NCBI GenBank assembly: GCA_003223415.1
Contig: QHUY01000065.1
Span: 47,439 to 82,768 of the forward strand
Origin: Gemmatimonadota bacterium
GTDB taxonomy: Bacteria; Gemmatimonadota; Gemmatimonadetes; Gemmatimonadales; GWC2-71-9
Direction of reading: 5' to 3'
Length of the DNA stretch: 35,330 nucleotides
Shown: positions 23,542-32,600 of the stretch, piece after piece
Layout of the letters: each line of letters starts with the position of its first letter
Position numbering within the stretch: position 1 is the stretch's first letter
The notes under the pieces: model-generated
What the model was told of the DNA's origin: nothing
Databases searched by the model: none
Seen by the model: only the letters and a program-made list of their open reading frames with translations
Program-made: the position numbers and the translations under genes

Positions 23542-26500
23542 ATGAACCGCTACATCTGGTCGGTTGGTTTGCTCTTGGCGGTGGCTCCTTTCGGTAATCT
23601 GGGCACGGCAGCCGCGCAGGGTGTCACGACGGCGGCGGTCACGGGACGCATCAGCGATGAGTCGGGCGCCCCTGTGGCCCTCGCCGAGGTGCTGCTCATC
23701 AATGCGTCCACCGGCGAGCGGCACTCGGTGCGTGCCCGGGATGACGGCACCTACAGCTTCGAGCACACGTCAGTCGGCGGCCCGTACAGCCTGACGGCGC
23801 GGGCGCTGGGCTTCGAGCCCAAGACCTCCACGGCCTTCAGCGTAGCGCTGGGGCAGCGCTTCGTTCTCGACCTGGCCCTGAAGCGGGCGGCGGTCCAGGT
23901 GTCCGGTATCACCGTGAGCGCCGAATCCGATCCGCTCACGTCCCCGTCCCGCACCGGCGCGTCGACGTTCCTCTCCGACCGCGCCATCCACCGCCTGCCG
24001 ACGCTGAACCGCTCGTTCACCGACTTCATGAGCACCGCGCCCCAGATCGTGGGTCGGTCCGTGGCGGGGCAGAACGATCGGTTCAACAACATCCAAATCG
24101 ACGGCGGGTCGAACAACGACATCTTCAATCTCGGCTCGACCAACGGCACCCCCGGCGGCAGCATGAACGCGCGGCCCCTCAATATCGAGGCGGTCAAGGA
24201 GTACCAGATCCAGATCGCGCCGTTCGACGTGCGGCAGGGCGGGTTCGTCGGTGGCCTCGTCAACGCGGTGACGAAATCGGGGGAAAACGTGTTTCACGGC
24301 TCCGCCTTCGGATACTTCCAGAACCAGAGATATGTCGGCAGGGACACCGCCGGCATCAAGGCCCCGGTGGCGAAGTACGACCAGGAGCAGTATGGGTTCT
24401 CGATCGGCGGACCGATCATCCAGGACCGCCTGCACTTCTTCGCCTCCGGCGACTTCCGGCACGATGCCCGGCCGTTCGCGTCCAGCGTCCAGCTCGGCTC
24501 CAGCGGCGACACGACGGGTGTCGGGATCACGGCAGCGCGCTTCGACTCCGTCCGGAACATCTTGAAGACCACGTACGGATTCGACCCCGGCGGGTTTGAT
24601 GCGCCTACCATCCCGAATCCAGAAACGAATCTATTCGGCAAGCTGAGCTACGAGCTGGGCACGAACAGCCACGTGGAGGTGTCGGGTACCTACGTCAACG
24701 CGGATCGTGTGGTTCTGGGTCACTCCTACCGGACGAACTACACGTCCAGCTCCTCGAACCTGCGGGACGGGTACATCCTGTCCAACAGCGGCTACGACTT
24801 CACGGATCACACGCGGACGGTGCGCGGGAAGTGGACCGCGCTGATCGCCAACCGCTACTCCAACGAGATGATTCTCGGCTACAGCACGATCAGTGACGTG
24901 CGCGCCCTCCCCAATCGCGTCCCGCTGATCCTCGTGTCAGGCAACTCCACGGGCAGCTACGTGGCCGCCGGGGCGGAGCGGTTCTCCCAGGCGAACACGC
25001 TGGACCAGAGGGTGATTGAATTCACCGACAACGTCACCTTCACCCGCGGCCAACACCAGCTCACGGTCGGGACCCACAACGAGTTCTTCCATTTCCGGAA
25101 TGTGTTCTTCCCGGCCTCCATCGGCATCTGGAATTTCGCCAGCCCGGACTCGCTCCGTCTCGGTCTGCCCAACCAGTTTTTCCGGGCCCTGCCGACCACG
25201 CAGCGGCCCGATGGGCCGATCGCGGACTTCAGCGTGAAGCAGTTCGGTTTCTACGCCGAAGACCGATTCTCACCGGCGCACAACCTGACGCTCACCACCG
25301 GTCTGCGGCTCGACATCCCCTACCAGCCCTCCCCGACGTTCAACCCCACGCTCGACACGATCGCCTTCCCGGCGCTCGGCGGGAAAGGGGTCAACACCGG
25401 CTCGTTCCCGAGCGGCAACATCCTGTGGTCCCCGCGGCTCGGCTTCAATTACGACGTCACCGGGGATCGTCAGACCGTTGTGCGCGGCGGGGTGGGGATC
25501 TTCAGCGGCCGGCCACCGTACGTGTGGCTATCGAACGCCTACGGCAACACCGGCCAGGAGCAGCAGACCATCTACTGCAACACCGGTGCGACCGTGCCGG
25601 TGTTCACTATGGACCCGAACAACCAGCCGACCAGCTGCCTCTCCGGCGCCCCGTCCGCGGGGCGGCCGAGCGTCGTGTACTTCGACAGCGATTTCAAGTT
25701 TCCGCAGGCCTTGAAGGTCGCGATCGGGGCGGACCAACAGCTCGGCTGGGGCGTGCTCGGCACGATCGACTTCCTGTACACCAAGTCGATCAACCAGTTT
25801 TTCCTGCAGGACGTCAATCTCGTCGGACTCCAGGGGTCTTCTGCCGGGGAGTCCGGCCGGCCCCTATATGGCACAATCCCTGCGGTTATCGCCACCGCGA
25901 CTCCCGTGGTCACAGCGCGCGTGACGGGCACGTACGCCGACGTCATCCGCAATTCGAACCGGAGCGGTGACCGGTCCACCTCGCTCACCGTCCAGGTACA
26001 GAAGCGCTTTGGAGAGGGAATCGAGTTCTCAGCGAGCTACACCTACACGCACGTACTCGACCTACGGTCGTTCACCTCCGATATCACCAGCTCCAATTAC
26101 GTGTTCGGCGTGTTGGACGGCACCGTCACCTCGCCCAACCTGCGGACGTCATCCTTCGACCGGCCGCACAAGGTGACCCTGAGCGGCACAGTGGACGCGC
26201 CGTTGGACACGCGCTTCTCGCTGACCTACAACGGCCTCTCGGGCACCCCCTTCACGTACGTGGTGAACGGCGACATCAACGCCGACGGGTTCAGCGGCAA
26301 TGACGCCGTCTATGTGCCGCGCAGTGCCACCGACATTTCGGGCCTGTCGGCAGCGCAGTTCGCCACGCTCGACGCCTACATCAACGGCGAGCCGTGCTTG
26401 CGGGAGAACCGCGGCCGCATCCTCCCGCGTAACAGCTGCCGCAACCCCTGGCAGAACATCTTTAACGCGCGGCTGAGCAAGGTCGTCCCCACGATCGGCG

Positions 26501-26748
26501 GCCAGTCAGTGGAGATCACGGCCGACATGCTGAACGTGTTGAACTTCCTCGACAGCCGCTGGGGCCTTATCCGCGTGAGCGGCCAGAACGAGGAGACGAA
26601 CCTGCTCCGGTTGGTGGGCTACGACGCCGTGAACCAACGCGGCATCTACGCCAACAACATTCTCAATGGAGCCCCGAAGAACCAGGTGACCCTCAACGCC
26701 CTCGGTTCGCGCTGGGTGTTCCAGCTCGGCGCCCGGTACACCTTCTAG
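23542..26748 (+). CDS. TonB-dependent receptor / Oar-like protein with carboxypeptidase regulatory-like domain
   Basis: 1068 residues from ATG 23542; the signal peptide ends AAAQGV near residue 26. Residues ~30-115 form a CarboxypepD_reg domain (TGRISDESGAPVALAEVLLI). The plug has LPTLNRSFTDFMSTAPQI, IQIDGGSNNDIFNLG and the Oar-type block IAPFDVRQGGFVGGLVNAVT. The rest is a large outer-membrane barrel ending in LGARYTF, the typical aromatic C-terminus. Oar proteins of Myxococcus act in adhesion or development, others import sugars or peptides; the ligand here is unknown. It is not a close copy of the receptor at 9341. Its stop TAG (26746-26748) is directly followed by the long palindrome. Confidence 0.95.
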   Translation: MNRYIWSVGLLLAVAPFGNLGTAAAQGVTTAAVTGRISDESGAPVALAEVLLINASTGERHSVRARDDGTYSFEHTSVGGPYSLTARALGFEPKTSTAFSVALGQRFVLDLALKRAAVQVSGITVSAESDPLTSPSRTGASTFLSDRAIHRLPTLNRSFTDFMSTAPQIVGRSVAGQNDRFNNIQIDGGSNNDIFNLGSTNGTPGGSMNARPLNIEAVKEYQIQIAPFDVRQGGFVGGLVNAVTKSGENVFHGSAFGYFQNQRYVGRDTAGIKAPVAKYDQEQYGFSIGGPIIQDRLHFFASGDFRHDARPFASSVQLGSSGDTTGVGITAARFDSVRNILKTTYGFDPGGFDAPTIPNPETNLFGKLSYELGTNSHVEVSGTYVNADRVVLGHSYRTNYTSSSSNLRDGYILSNSGYDFTDHTRTVRGKWTALIANRYSNEMILGYSTISDVRALPNRVPLILVSGNSTGSYVAAGAERFSQANTLDQRVIEFTDNVTFTRGQHQLTVGTHNEFFHFRNVFFPASIGIWNFASPDSLRLGLPNQFFRALPTTQRPDGPIADFSVKQFGFYAEDRFSPAHNLTLTTGLRLDIPYQPSPTFNPTLDTIAFPALGGKGVNTGSFPSGNILWSPRLGFNYDVTGDRQTVVRGGVGIFSGRPPYVWLSNAYGNTGQEQQTIYCNTGATVPVFTMDPNNQPTSCLSGAPSAGRPSVVYFDSDFKFPQALKVAIGADQQLGWGVLGTIDFLYTKSINQFFLQDVNLVGLQGSSAGESGRPLYGTIPAVIATATPVVTARVTGTYADVIRNSNRSGDRSTSLTVQVQKRFGEGIEFSASYTYTHVLDLRSFTSDITSSNYVFGVLDGTVTSPNLRTSSFDRPHKVTLSGTVDAPLDTRFSLTYNGLSGTPFTYVVNGDINADGFSGNDAVYVPRSATDISGLSAAQFATLDAYINGEPCLRENRGRILPRNSCRNPWQNIFNARLSKVVPTIGGQSVEITADMLNVLNFLDSRWGLIRVSGQNEETNLLRLVGYDAVNQRGIYANNILNGAPKNQVTLNALGSRWVFQLGARYTF

Positions 26749-26905
26749 GAGCCATCAGCTATCAGCCGTCAGCCATCAGGACTTCACCTTCTGCTCTCGT
26801 ACCTCTCCCCCTGGCCCCCTCTCCGCAACGCGGAGAGGGGGAACGAGGGGGTGAGGTACGGTGCGGAGGTGAAGTCCAAGGCTGACGGCTGATAGCTGAT
26901 GGCTC
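26749..26905. repeat. 157-base palindrome, possible bidirectional terminator
   Basis: The outer 26 bases (26749-26774) are perfectly inverted at 26880-26905 and are built from GCTGATnGCTGAcGGCTGAT-like units. Inner parts also pair: GGACTTCACC with GGTGAAGTCC, CGTACCTC with GAGGTACG, and a central hairpin of CCCCCTCTCCGC with GCGGAGAGGGGG around three bases. The whole stretch between the receptor stop and the lptG stop is one near-complete cruciform. It may end transcription of both genes. Confidence 0.93.
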
Positions 26906-28012
26906 TCAAGTCCGCGTCCGCTTCAGCAGCCAGGCGGCCCCGGCACCGAACAACAGGTTGGGAAACCACGCGGCCAGCATGGGTGGCAGCACGCCGCCCG
27001 CACCCACCGCTTTGGCCAGCTGGAACATGAGCAGCGCCACGAACGTGGTGGCCAGGCTCACGCCCACGCCCCAGGCGGGACCGCTGCTGGGCGTGCTCAC
27101 CGCCAGGGGCGCACCGAACAGCGCCACGACGATGCAGATGAACGGGATCGCGATCTTGAGCGCCCGCTCCACCGCCAGCTTGCGCGTGTCCGAGCCGCTG
27201 CGGGCCAGCGCGTCGATGTAGCGCCCCAACTCGGCGTAGCGCATCGCGTCCGGCGGCGTGGGCTCGGCCAGCAGGCCCTGGGGCGTTTCCTGCAGCGTCG
27301 CCCGCGTGCGCAGCACGTCGAAGCTGAACGCGAGCTCCTGCTCCGGGCCCAGCAGGTAGCGCAGCGTGCCGCGCTGGAGGGACCAGTGCCCTCCTCCCCG
27401 CCTGGTGCCACGCTTCGCCCCGGCGGTTTCGTAGAGGGCCCGCTGCGCGGCGATCACCATGGTCGGATAGTCCACCCCCGTCCCTTCGCGCTCCAGAATC
27501 AGGTCGGTCATGGTGCGCGTGGCGATCTGCAGCGCGGCGATCGCGTACACCCAGCCGCCGTCGGCTCGGTAGACGAAGTTGTAGCGCGACGACGTGGACC
27601 GGATCTGTTTCTCGCCGAGCAGCTCCTCCTTCCGGCTCGAAGACACCGGGGTGACCTCGCCGAGCAGCACCCCCCCCAGGAACGCCGCGACGGCGATCAC
27701 GTACAGCGGGCGCACCAGGCGATGGAACGACACGCCCGAGGCCTTCGCCGCGGTGATCTCCGAGTGCCGGCCCAGCGAGCCCACGATGAACACGGTCGCG
27801 AACAGCACGGCCGCCGGCAGCACCAGGAACATGATCTCGGGCACGGCGAACAGGTACGCCAACGCGACGGTGCCTTTCGACATGCCCCGCCCGAGGTAGC
27901 GGTCCAGCTTGTCGGTAAAGTCGATGACGATGACCAGGACGGGAAAGCCGATCATCACCACGAGGAACACCTTGGCCCATTCGCGCAGCACGTACCGGTC
28001 GAGGGTCCTCAT
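26906..28012 (-). CDS. lptG: LptF/LptG (YjgP/YjgQ) family permease, LptG-like
   Basis: 368 residues. The start is ATG at 28012, overlapping the stop of the upstream gene as ATGA. The opening MRTLDRYVLREWAKVFLVVM, then segments YLFAVPEIMFLVLPAAVLFA and GRHSEITAAKASGVSFHRLV, are hallmarks of the LptF/LptG inner-membrane permeases that move lipopolysaccharide from the inner membrane with LptB. A periplasmic beta-jellyroll region lies in the middle and six membrane helices flank it. It forms an operon with the longer lptF-like gene. Which of the two is LptF or LptG in this phylum is uncertain; the name follows gene order. The stop codon lies next to the long palindrome. Confidence 0.9.
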   Translation of the reverse strand: MRTLDRYVLREWAKVFLVVMIGFPVLVIVIDFTDKLDRYLGRGMSKGTVALAYLFAVPEIMFLVLPAAVLFATVFIVGSLGRHSEITAAKASGVSFHRLVRPLYVIAVAAFLGGVLLGEVTPVSSSRKEELLGEKQIRSTSSRYNFVYRADGGWVYAIAALQIATRTMTDLILEREGTGVDYPTMVIAAQRALYETAGAKRGTRRGGGHWSLQRGTLRYLLGPEQELAFSFDVLRTRATLQETPQGLLAEPTPPDAMRYAELGRYIDALARSGSDTRKLAVERALKIAIPFICIVVALFGAPLAVSTPSSGPAWGVGVSLATTFVALLMFQLAKAVGAGGVLPPMLAAWFPNLLFGAGAAWLLKRTRT

Positions 28013-29502
28013 GCGGCCTGCCGCTTCCCTGGCGGCAGCCAGCCGACCAGCAGCTCCTTCACGTCGGACCAGTCGCCGCCGCGCGCCGTACTCCCTTGGC
28101 TGCGCACCACCCACAGCCCCACCAAGCCGACGACGCCGCAGATCAGATTCGGCGCCCACATCGCGAGGAACGGCGACAGGATCAGGCGGTCGCCGAGGTC
28201 CTCGCCGCCGATCAACCCGATGTAGTAGATGGCGAAGACGACCACGCTCGTGCCGATGACGAGGCCGGCCCCGCCGCGGGGAAACCGCAGCGCCACTGGA
28301 ATGCCGATCAGCGCGAAGACGATGCATGCCGCGGCGAGCGCGAGCTTCTTCTGGATCTCTACCTCGTACGTCGCGGCGCGCTGGCGCGCGCCCTTCGCCC
28401 GCGTCTCCTCCCCGAACCCGGCGCTGGGCGTGATGAGCGGCGACACGGGCTCGGGCCGGAGCGTGGGGAAGGCGGGAGGCGGGGGCGGGCGACGCGCCGG
28501 CGTCTGCGCGTCGGCTTCCTTCGGCAGCACCCAGCCGACCACCCGCTGCCACAAGCGGCAATAGGGGCCCGGTGGCGGATCGCTGCTCGCACTGTCGGGG
28601 ACGATCGGGGGGGGCACCAGACCGGCCAGGCGGTGCAGGTCCGCGGACATTGCCCAGCGCGCCTGGTGATGGGCCCGCGCTTCGTCCAGACGGGCCATGG
28701 CCACCTCACGTTCCATCCGGCACACGGTCATCTCCCGGTCGCCCCGATAGGGGTCCTCCTCGGTTTTCACGAAGCTGTTGCTGATCCCGGCGACGCGGAT
28801 GCGGTTGACGTCAAAGAACGTGCGATTGAATTGGTCGGGCTGAGCCCGCTTGACCTCCTGGATGTCTCCGTGGAGCAACGTGAGGTACAAATCGGTTCCG
28901 CCGGGGGTATAAGCCATGCGGCCGCTGTCGGCCGCGATGATCCGGCGGCGCTCGGCGTCCTCCAGGTCGTAAATCGTCACTTCCTTGAGTCGGTTCGTGG
29001 CCGGGTCGATGCGCGCCGCGCGCAAGAAGAACTGGCCCTGAATGACCTCGTTGATCACCTGCTCCTTGAGCGAAAAGGACGGCTTCTTGCGCTGGATGTC
29101 GACGAGCAGGGTGCGCAGGCGGTGATTGGCGCGCGGCAGCAGCTGGTCGTTCCACAGCAGCGCGCACACCGCGACCGCGGCCGCGCCGCCGAGCACCGGC
29201 GTGACGACGCGCGCCAAGCTGATGCCGCTCGCCTGCATGGCCGTGATCTCGTTGTCCGCGGCGAGACGACTGAACGTGTAGAGCACCGCGACCAACACGG
29301 CCATCGGCAGCGTCATCGCGATGATGAAGGGGATCGACAGGGCGAACACCTCGGCGATCACGTGCCACGGCAACCCCTTGCCGACGAGGTTGCCGAACTG
29401 TTTGGCGACCTGTTGGAGGAGCAGGAAAGCGGTGATCGCCGCCAGCGCGAAGCCGAACGGCGCGACGTGCTGGCGCAGCAGGTACCGGCTGAGGATGCGC
29501 AC
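28009..29502 (-). CDS. lptF: LptF/LptG (YjgP/YjgQ) family permease, LptF-like, with proline-rich insertion
   Basis: 497 residues from GTG 29502, longer than the usual ~360. The start VRILSRYLLRQHVAPFGFAL fits family N-termini. An in-frame ATG at 29517 overlaps the TATAAT box (29516-29521), so the GTG five codons later is preferred. Segments SIPFIIAMTLPMAVLVAVLY and TAMQASGISLARVVTPVLGG are family hallmarks. A region near residues 300-385 is rich in proline (TPARRPPPPPAFPTL), probably periplasmic and disordered. It acts with lptG in lipopolysaccharide transport. It is divergent from the SprA gene, with the inverted-repeat element and a promoter between them. Confidence 0.92.
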   Translation of the reverse strand: MRILSRYLLRQHVAPFGFALAAITAFLLLQQVAKQFGNLVGKGLPWHVIAEVFALSIPFIIAMTLPMAVLVAVLYTFSRLAADNEITAMQASGISLARVVTPVLGGAAAVAVCALLWNDQLLPRANHRLRTLLVDIQRKKPSFSLKEQVINEVIQGQFFLRAARIDPATNRLKEVTIYDLEDAERRRIIAADSGRMAYTPGGTDLYLTLLHGDIQEVKRAQPDQFNRTFFDVNRIRVAGISNSFVKTEEDPYRGDREMTVCRMEREVAMARLDEARAHHQARWAMSADLHRLAGLVPPPIVPDSASSDPPPGPYCRLWQRVVGWVLPKEADAQTPARRPPPPPAFPTLRPEPVSPLITPSAGFGEETRAKGARQRAATYEVEIQKKLALAAACIVFALIGIPVALRFPRGGAGLVIGTSVVVFAIYYIGLIGGEDLGDRLILSPFLAMWAPNLICGVVGLVGLWVVRSQGSTARGGDWSDVKELLVGWLPPGKRQAA

Positions 29503-29515
29503 GGTCGGTCGCGCC

Positions 29516-29544
29516 ATTATATTCGGCCCTCCACGTCTCTACAA
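29516..29544 (-). promoter_or_regulatory. Promoter upstream of lptF
   Basis: On the minus strand TTGTAG (29544-29539), a 17-base spacer and a perfect TATAAT (29521-29516) form a housekeeping-type promoter. Transcription would start near 29509, leaving a leader of only about seven bases before GTG 29502. Confidence 0.7.
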
Positions 29545-29605
29545 GTGCCGTTCCAACTCATGGCGTACCGGCACACCGCCCACACCAAACGCGTTGGAAC
29601 GGCAC
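29545..29605. repeat. Inverted-repeat element with outward TTGGAACGG arms (copy B)
   Basis: GTGCCGTTCCAAC (29545-29557) is perfectly inverted at 29593-29605 with a 35-base centre containing CGCCCACAC. Its words and order match the element at 7196-7275. It lies between the divergent lptF and SprA genes and directly precedes the lptF -35 box on the minus strand. Confidence 0.8.
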
Positions 29606-29610
29606 AAGGG

Positions 29611-32600
29611 ATGCGGCGCCCCCCCTTCGTTGTTCTGCTCGCCCTTTCGTTCGTCATACCCCAGGCCCGTGCGCAGAGAGCCGTTGCCGATTCCGGCCCC
29701 AGTTCCATCCCCCCGCTCGGCATCCGCGCGTCGTTCGGCCTCGCGCCGCTGGCCGCGCCCGCCAATCCCGCCCTCGCGGTAGGGGGGCGTCTGGGCCCGC
29801 ATACGAGCCCCGCGCTCGTCGCCGCCGAGTGGGAGCGGCGGCTGCGCGTATCGCTCGGCGTCGCGGTCGCCGAGTCGAGTGCCGTGGCTGCCGCGCCCCC
29901 CGCCCTCCCCCCTCCGACCGAGGCGGCTCCGGGCGCGCCGGGCAAGCCGGTCTTCCAGGCCGCAGGACACGGCGGCCTGCTTGGCGCCTACGCCGACATC
30001 GGGATGCAGCTCAACGTCCGCTTCGAGCTCAAGGCCGACCAGTTTCGCAACCTGCGCTGCAACGCGTTTGAGCGACAGCAGGCCATCTCCGGCTGTAACG
30101 CGGGCTTCCCGACCATCACGCCGAATCCCCAGTACGCCATCCGCACGGCCGGTGTCGTCGGCCAGCGGCTCCACGTCAACGTGGACTTCGACAGCCAGCG
30201 GGAGTTCGACGCCAACAACAACCTGCAGGTGTGGTACGAGGGGCTTGAGGACGAGGTCCTGCGCCGGGTGGAGGCCGGGAACGTCTCCTTCCGCACGGCG
30301 GGCTCGCGCTTCATCAGCGCGGCGATCCCCGCGAACAACTTCGGCGTCCAGGCCATCGGCCAACTCGGCTCGCTCGAGTTCCGCGGCATCTACGCCCAGC
30401 AGAAGGGTAACGTCGTCCGGGATCGCATCTACACGGTCGGCGCGACGACCAGCCAGTCGCTCGACCGCGATGCCCGCGACCTCGACTACGAGGCCGGCCG
30501 CTTCTTCTTCGCGGTGGACCCGGCCGCCATTCCCAGCTACCCGGCCGTGGATGTCCTCACCATCGACCCGACGGCGCTGCCCGACTCGCTCCGGGTGGGC
30601 GGCCTGCAGGTGTATCGCGTCCGCGCCATCACCCCCGCCAGCACCGGCAACCAGAACCTCGGCGGGGTGCGGGCCATCGCCTGCGGCGTCGGGCCGACTC
30701 GCGCCGTGGACTGCTCGGGAGAGCGCGCGGGGCCGTTCCAGTGGGAGATCCTCCAGCTCGGCAAGGACTATTACGTCGATCCCAGCGGCGCGTGGTTCGC
30801 GCTCGCCAGCCGACTGGACCAGAACGACTACCTGGCCGTCTCCTACCTGCCCGCGGGACAGCAGGGCTGCGCCGGGCCGCGCCGCTGCGTGGGCACGTTC
30901 CCGGTCACCGCCAGCCGCGACACCGCGGACGTCGACACGCTGCGGCTTGTCTACGACCCCAAGCCCGGCGTGACCGTCGCGTCGCCGTCGTTCCGCTTCG
31001 AGATCCGCGGTGCCTACCGCCTGGGCGGCTCGGACCTGTCTCGCGCGACGGTCGCGCTCTCGCTGCTGGTGAACCAGCGCGAGCGCACGGTGGCCTCCGG
31101 CCAGACGTACTTGGGCCGGTTGGGACTCGCGCTGACCAACGATCCCAACAAGTTCGACCAGTACAACCGCCTCTTTCCGCGTGACCGGGACCCGCAGCGC
31201 GGCGCGCCGGTGCAAGGCTACTACGTCATCTTCCCGCACCTGCGGCCCTTCGCCGACTCCACGCGGCTGACGAGCGCCGAGCGCAACGACTCACTGTATC
31301 GCACGCCGCGGGTGTTGCTCGCCACCCAAGGGCCGCCATCGGTGTTCACCCTGCGCGAGCACGCCGACGTGGCCGCCTCCAGCGACCGCTCGATCCTGTC
31401 GCTCAACAGCTTCCAGGTGCGCGACGGCAGCGAGAAGCTGTACGTCGGCAACACCCTGCTGACCCGCGGCACGGACTACACCATCGACTACGCAACGGGG
31501 CAGGTGCAGTTCACGAGCCCGGACTCCCTCTTCCAGGGTGGCGTGGCGCAGGTGCGCGCCCAGTTCGAGGAACGATCCGCTTTCGCGGTCGCCCCCACCT
31601 CGATCTACGGTCTCGCCGGCAAGTACGACCTCGGTGAGCGCGGCGCCGTGAGCTTCACCGGGCTGTTTCAACGGCAGCAGAGCGCCTTCACCCGGCCGCC
31701 GCTCGGCCTCGAGCCCGCGGCCAGCTTCATCGGCGGCATCAGCACCGAGCTCCACTTCCAGCCGGAGTGGATCACGCGGGCGGTGGATGCGCTCCCGCTG
31801 GTGCACAGCGAGACGCCGTCGTTCCTCAACATCAACGGCGAGATCGCCGTGTCCAAGCCGAGTCCCAACCAGGCGGGGCAGGCCTACCTCGAGGAGTTCG
31901 AGGCCGATGCCGGTCGCCTGATCTCTCTCAACGAGACCGCCTGGCACTGGGGCAGCATCCCCACGACGCCGCGCGGGGCCGAGCCCTTCGGGATCTCCGT
32001 GGGCTTCGACCCGCTCGACGCCGCGTTCCTCACCTGGCAGAGCCTCCCCGTACACGCCAACGGCAGCTCCGTACAGTTCTTCGCCACCGATATCGACCCC
32101 ACCATCCGACTCACCGGGCAGGCGGCGTCTGCCGAGCCGGTGCTGTGGCTCATGCTGAAGCCTGACACGGTGCTGGGGCTGGCCGATGCGAGCACCGGGA
32201 GCCCCAACTGGGTGCGGCCGCACCGGGTGGGCGCGCCCCGCTGGCGCTCCATCACGCAAACGCTGTCGGCCACGGGCGTGGACCTCTCGCGCGTGGAGTA
32301 CCTCGAGTTCTGGGTCTGGGAGGACGGCCGGCGCGTCGCTAAAGGGAATCGGGCCGCCGTGCTGTTCGACTTCGGGTCGGTGTTCGAAGACGCGCTGGCG
32401 TTTGTGCCCGATTCGTTCACCGTCGCGAACGGCGACACCACCTATTACGGCCAGCGGGCGGCGGGCCTGGGCCGCCTGGACACCGAGCGCGACCCCATCA
32501 CCCGCTCCTGGAGCGCCGCCATCAACGACGAAGGCATTCTCTCCGACCGCGTCAACGACGGCATCAAGAACGCCACCTCCGGGCAGGTGATCGACACCCT

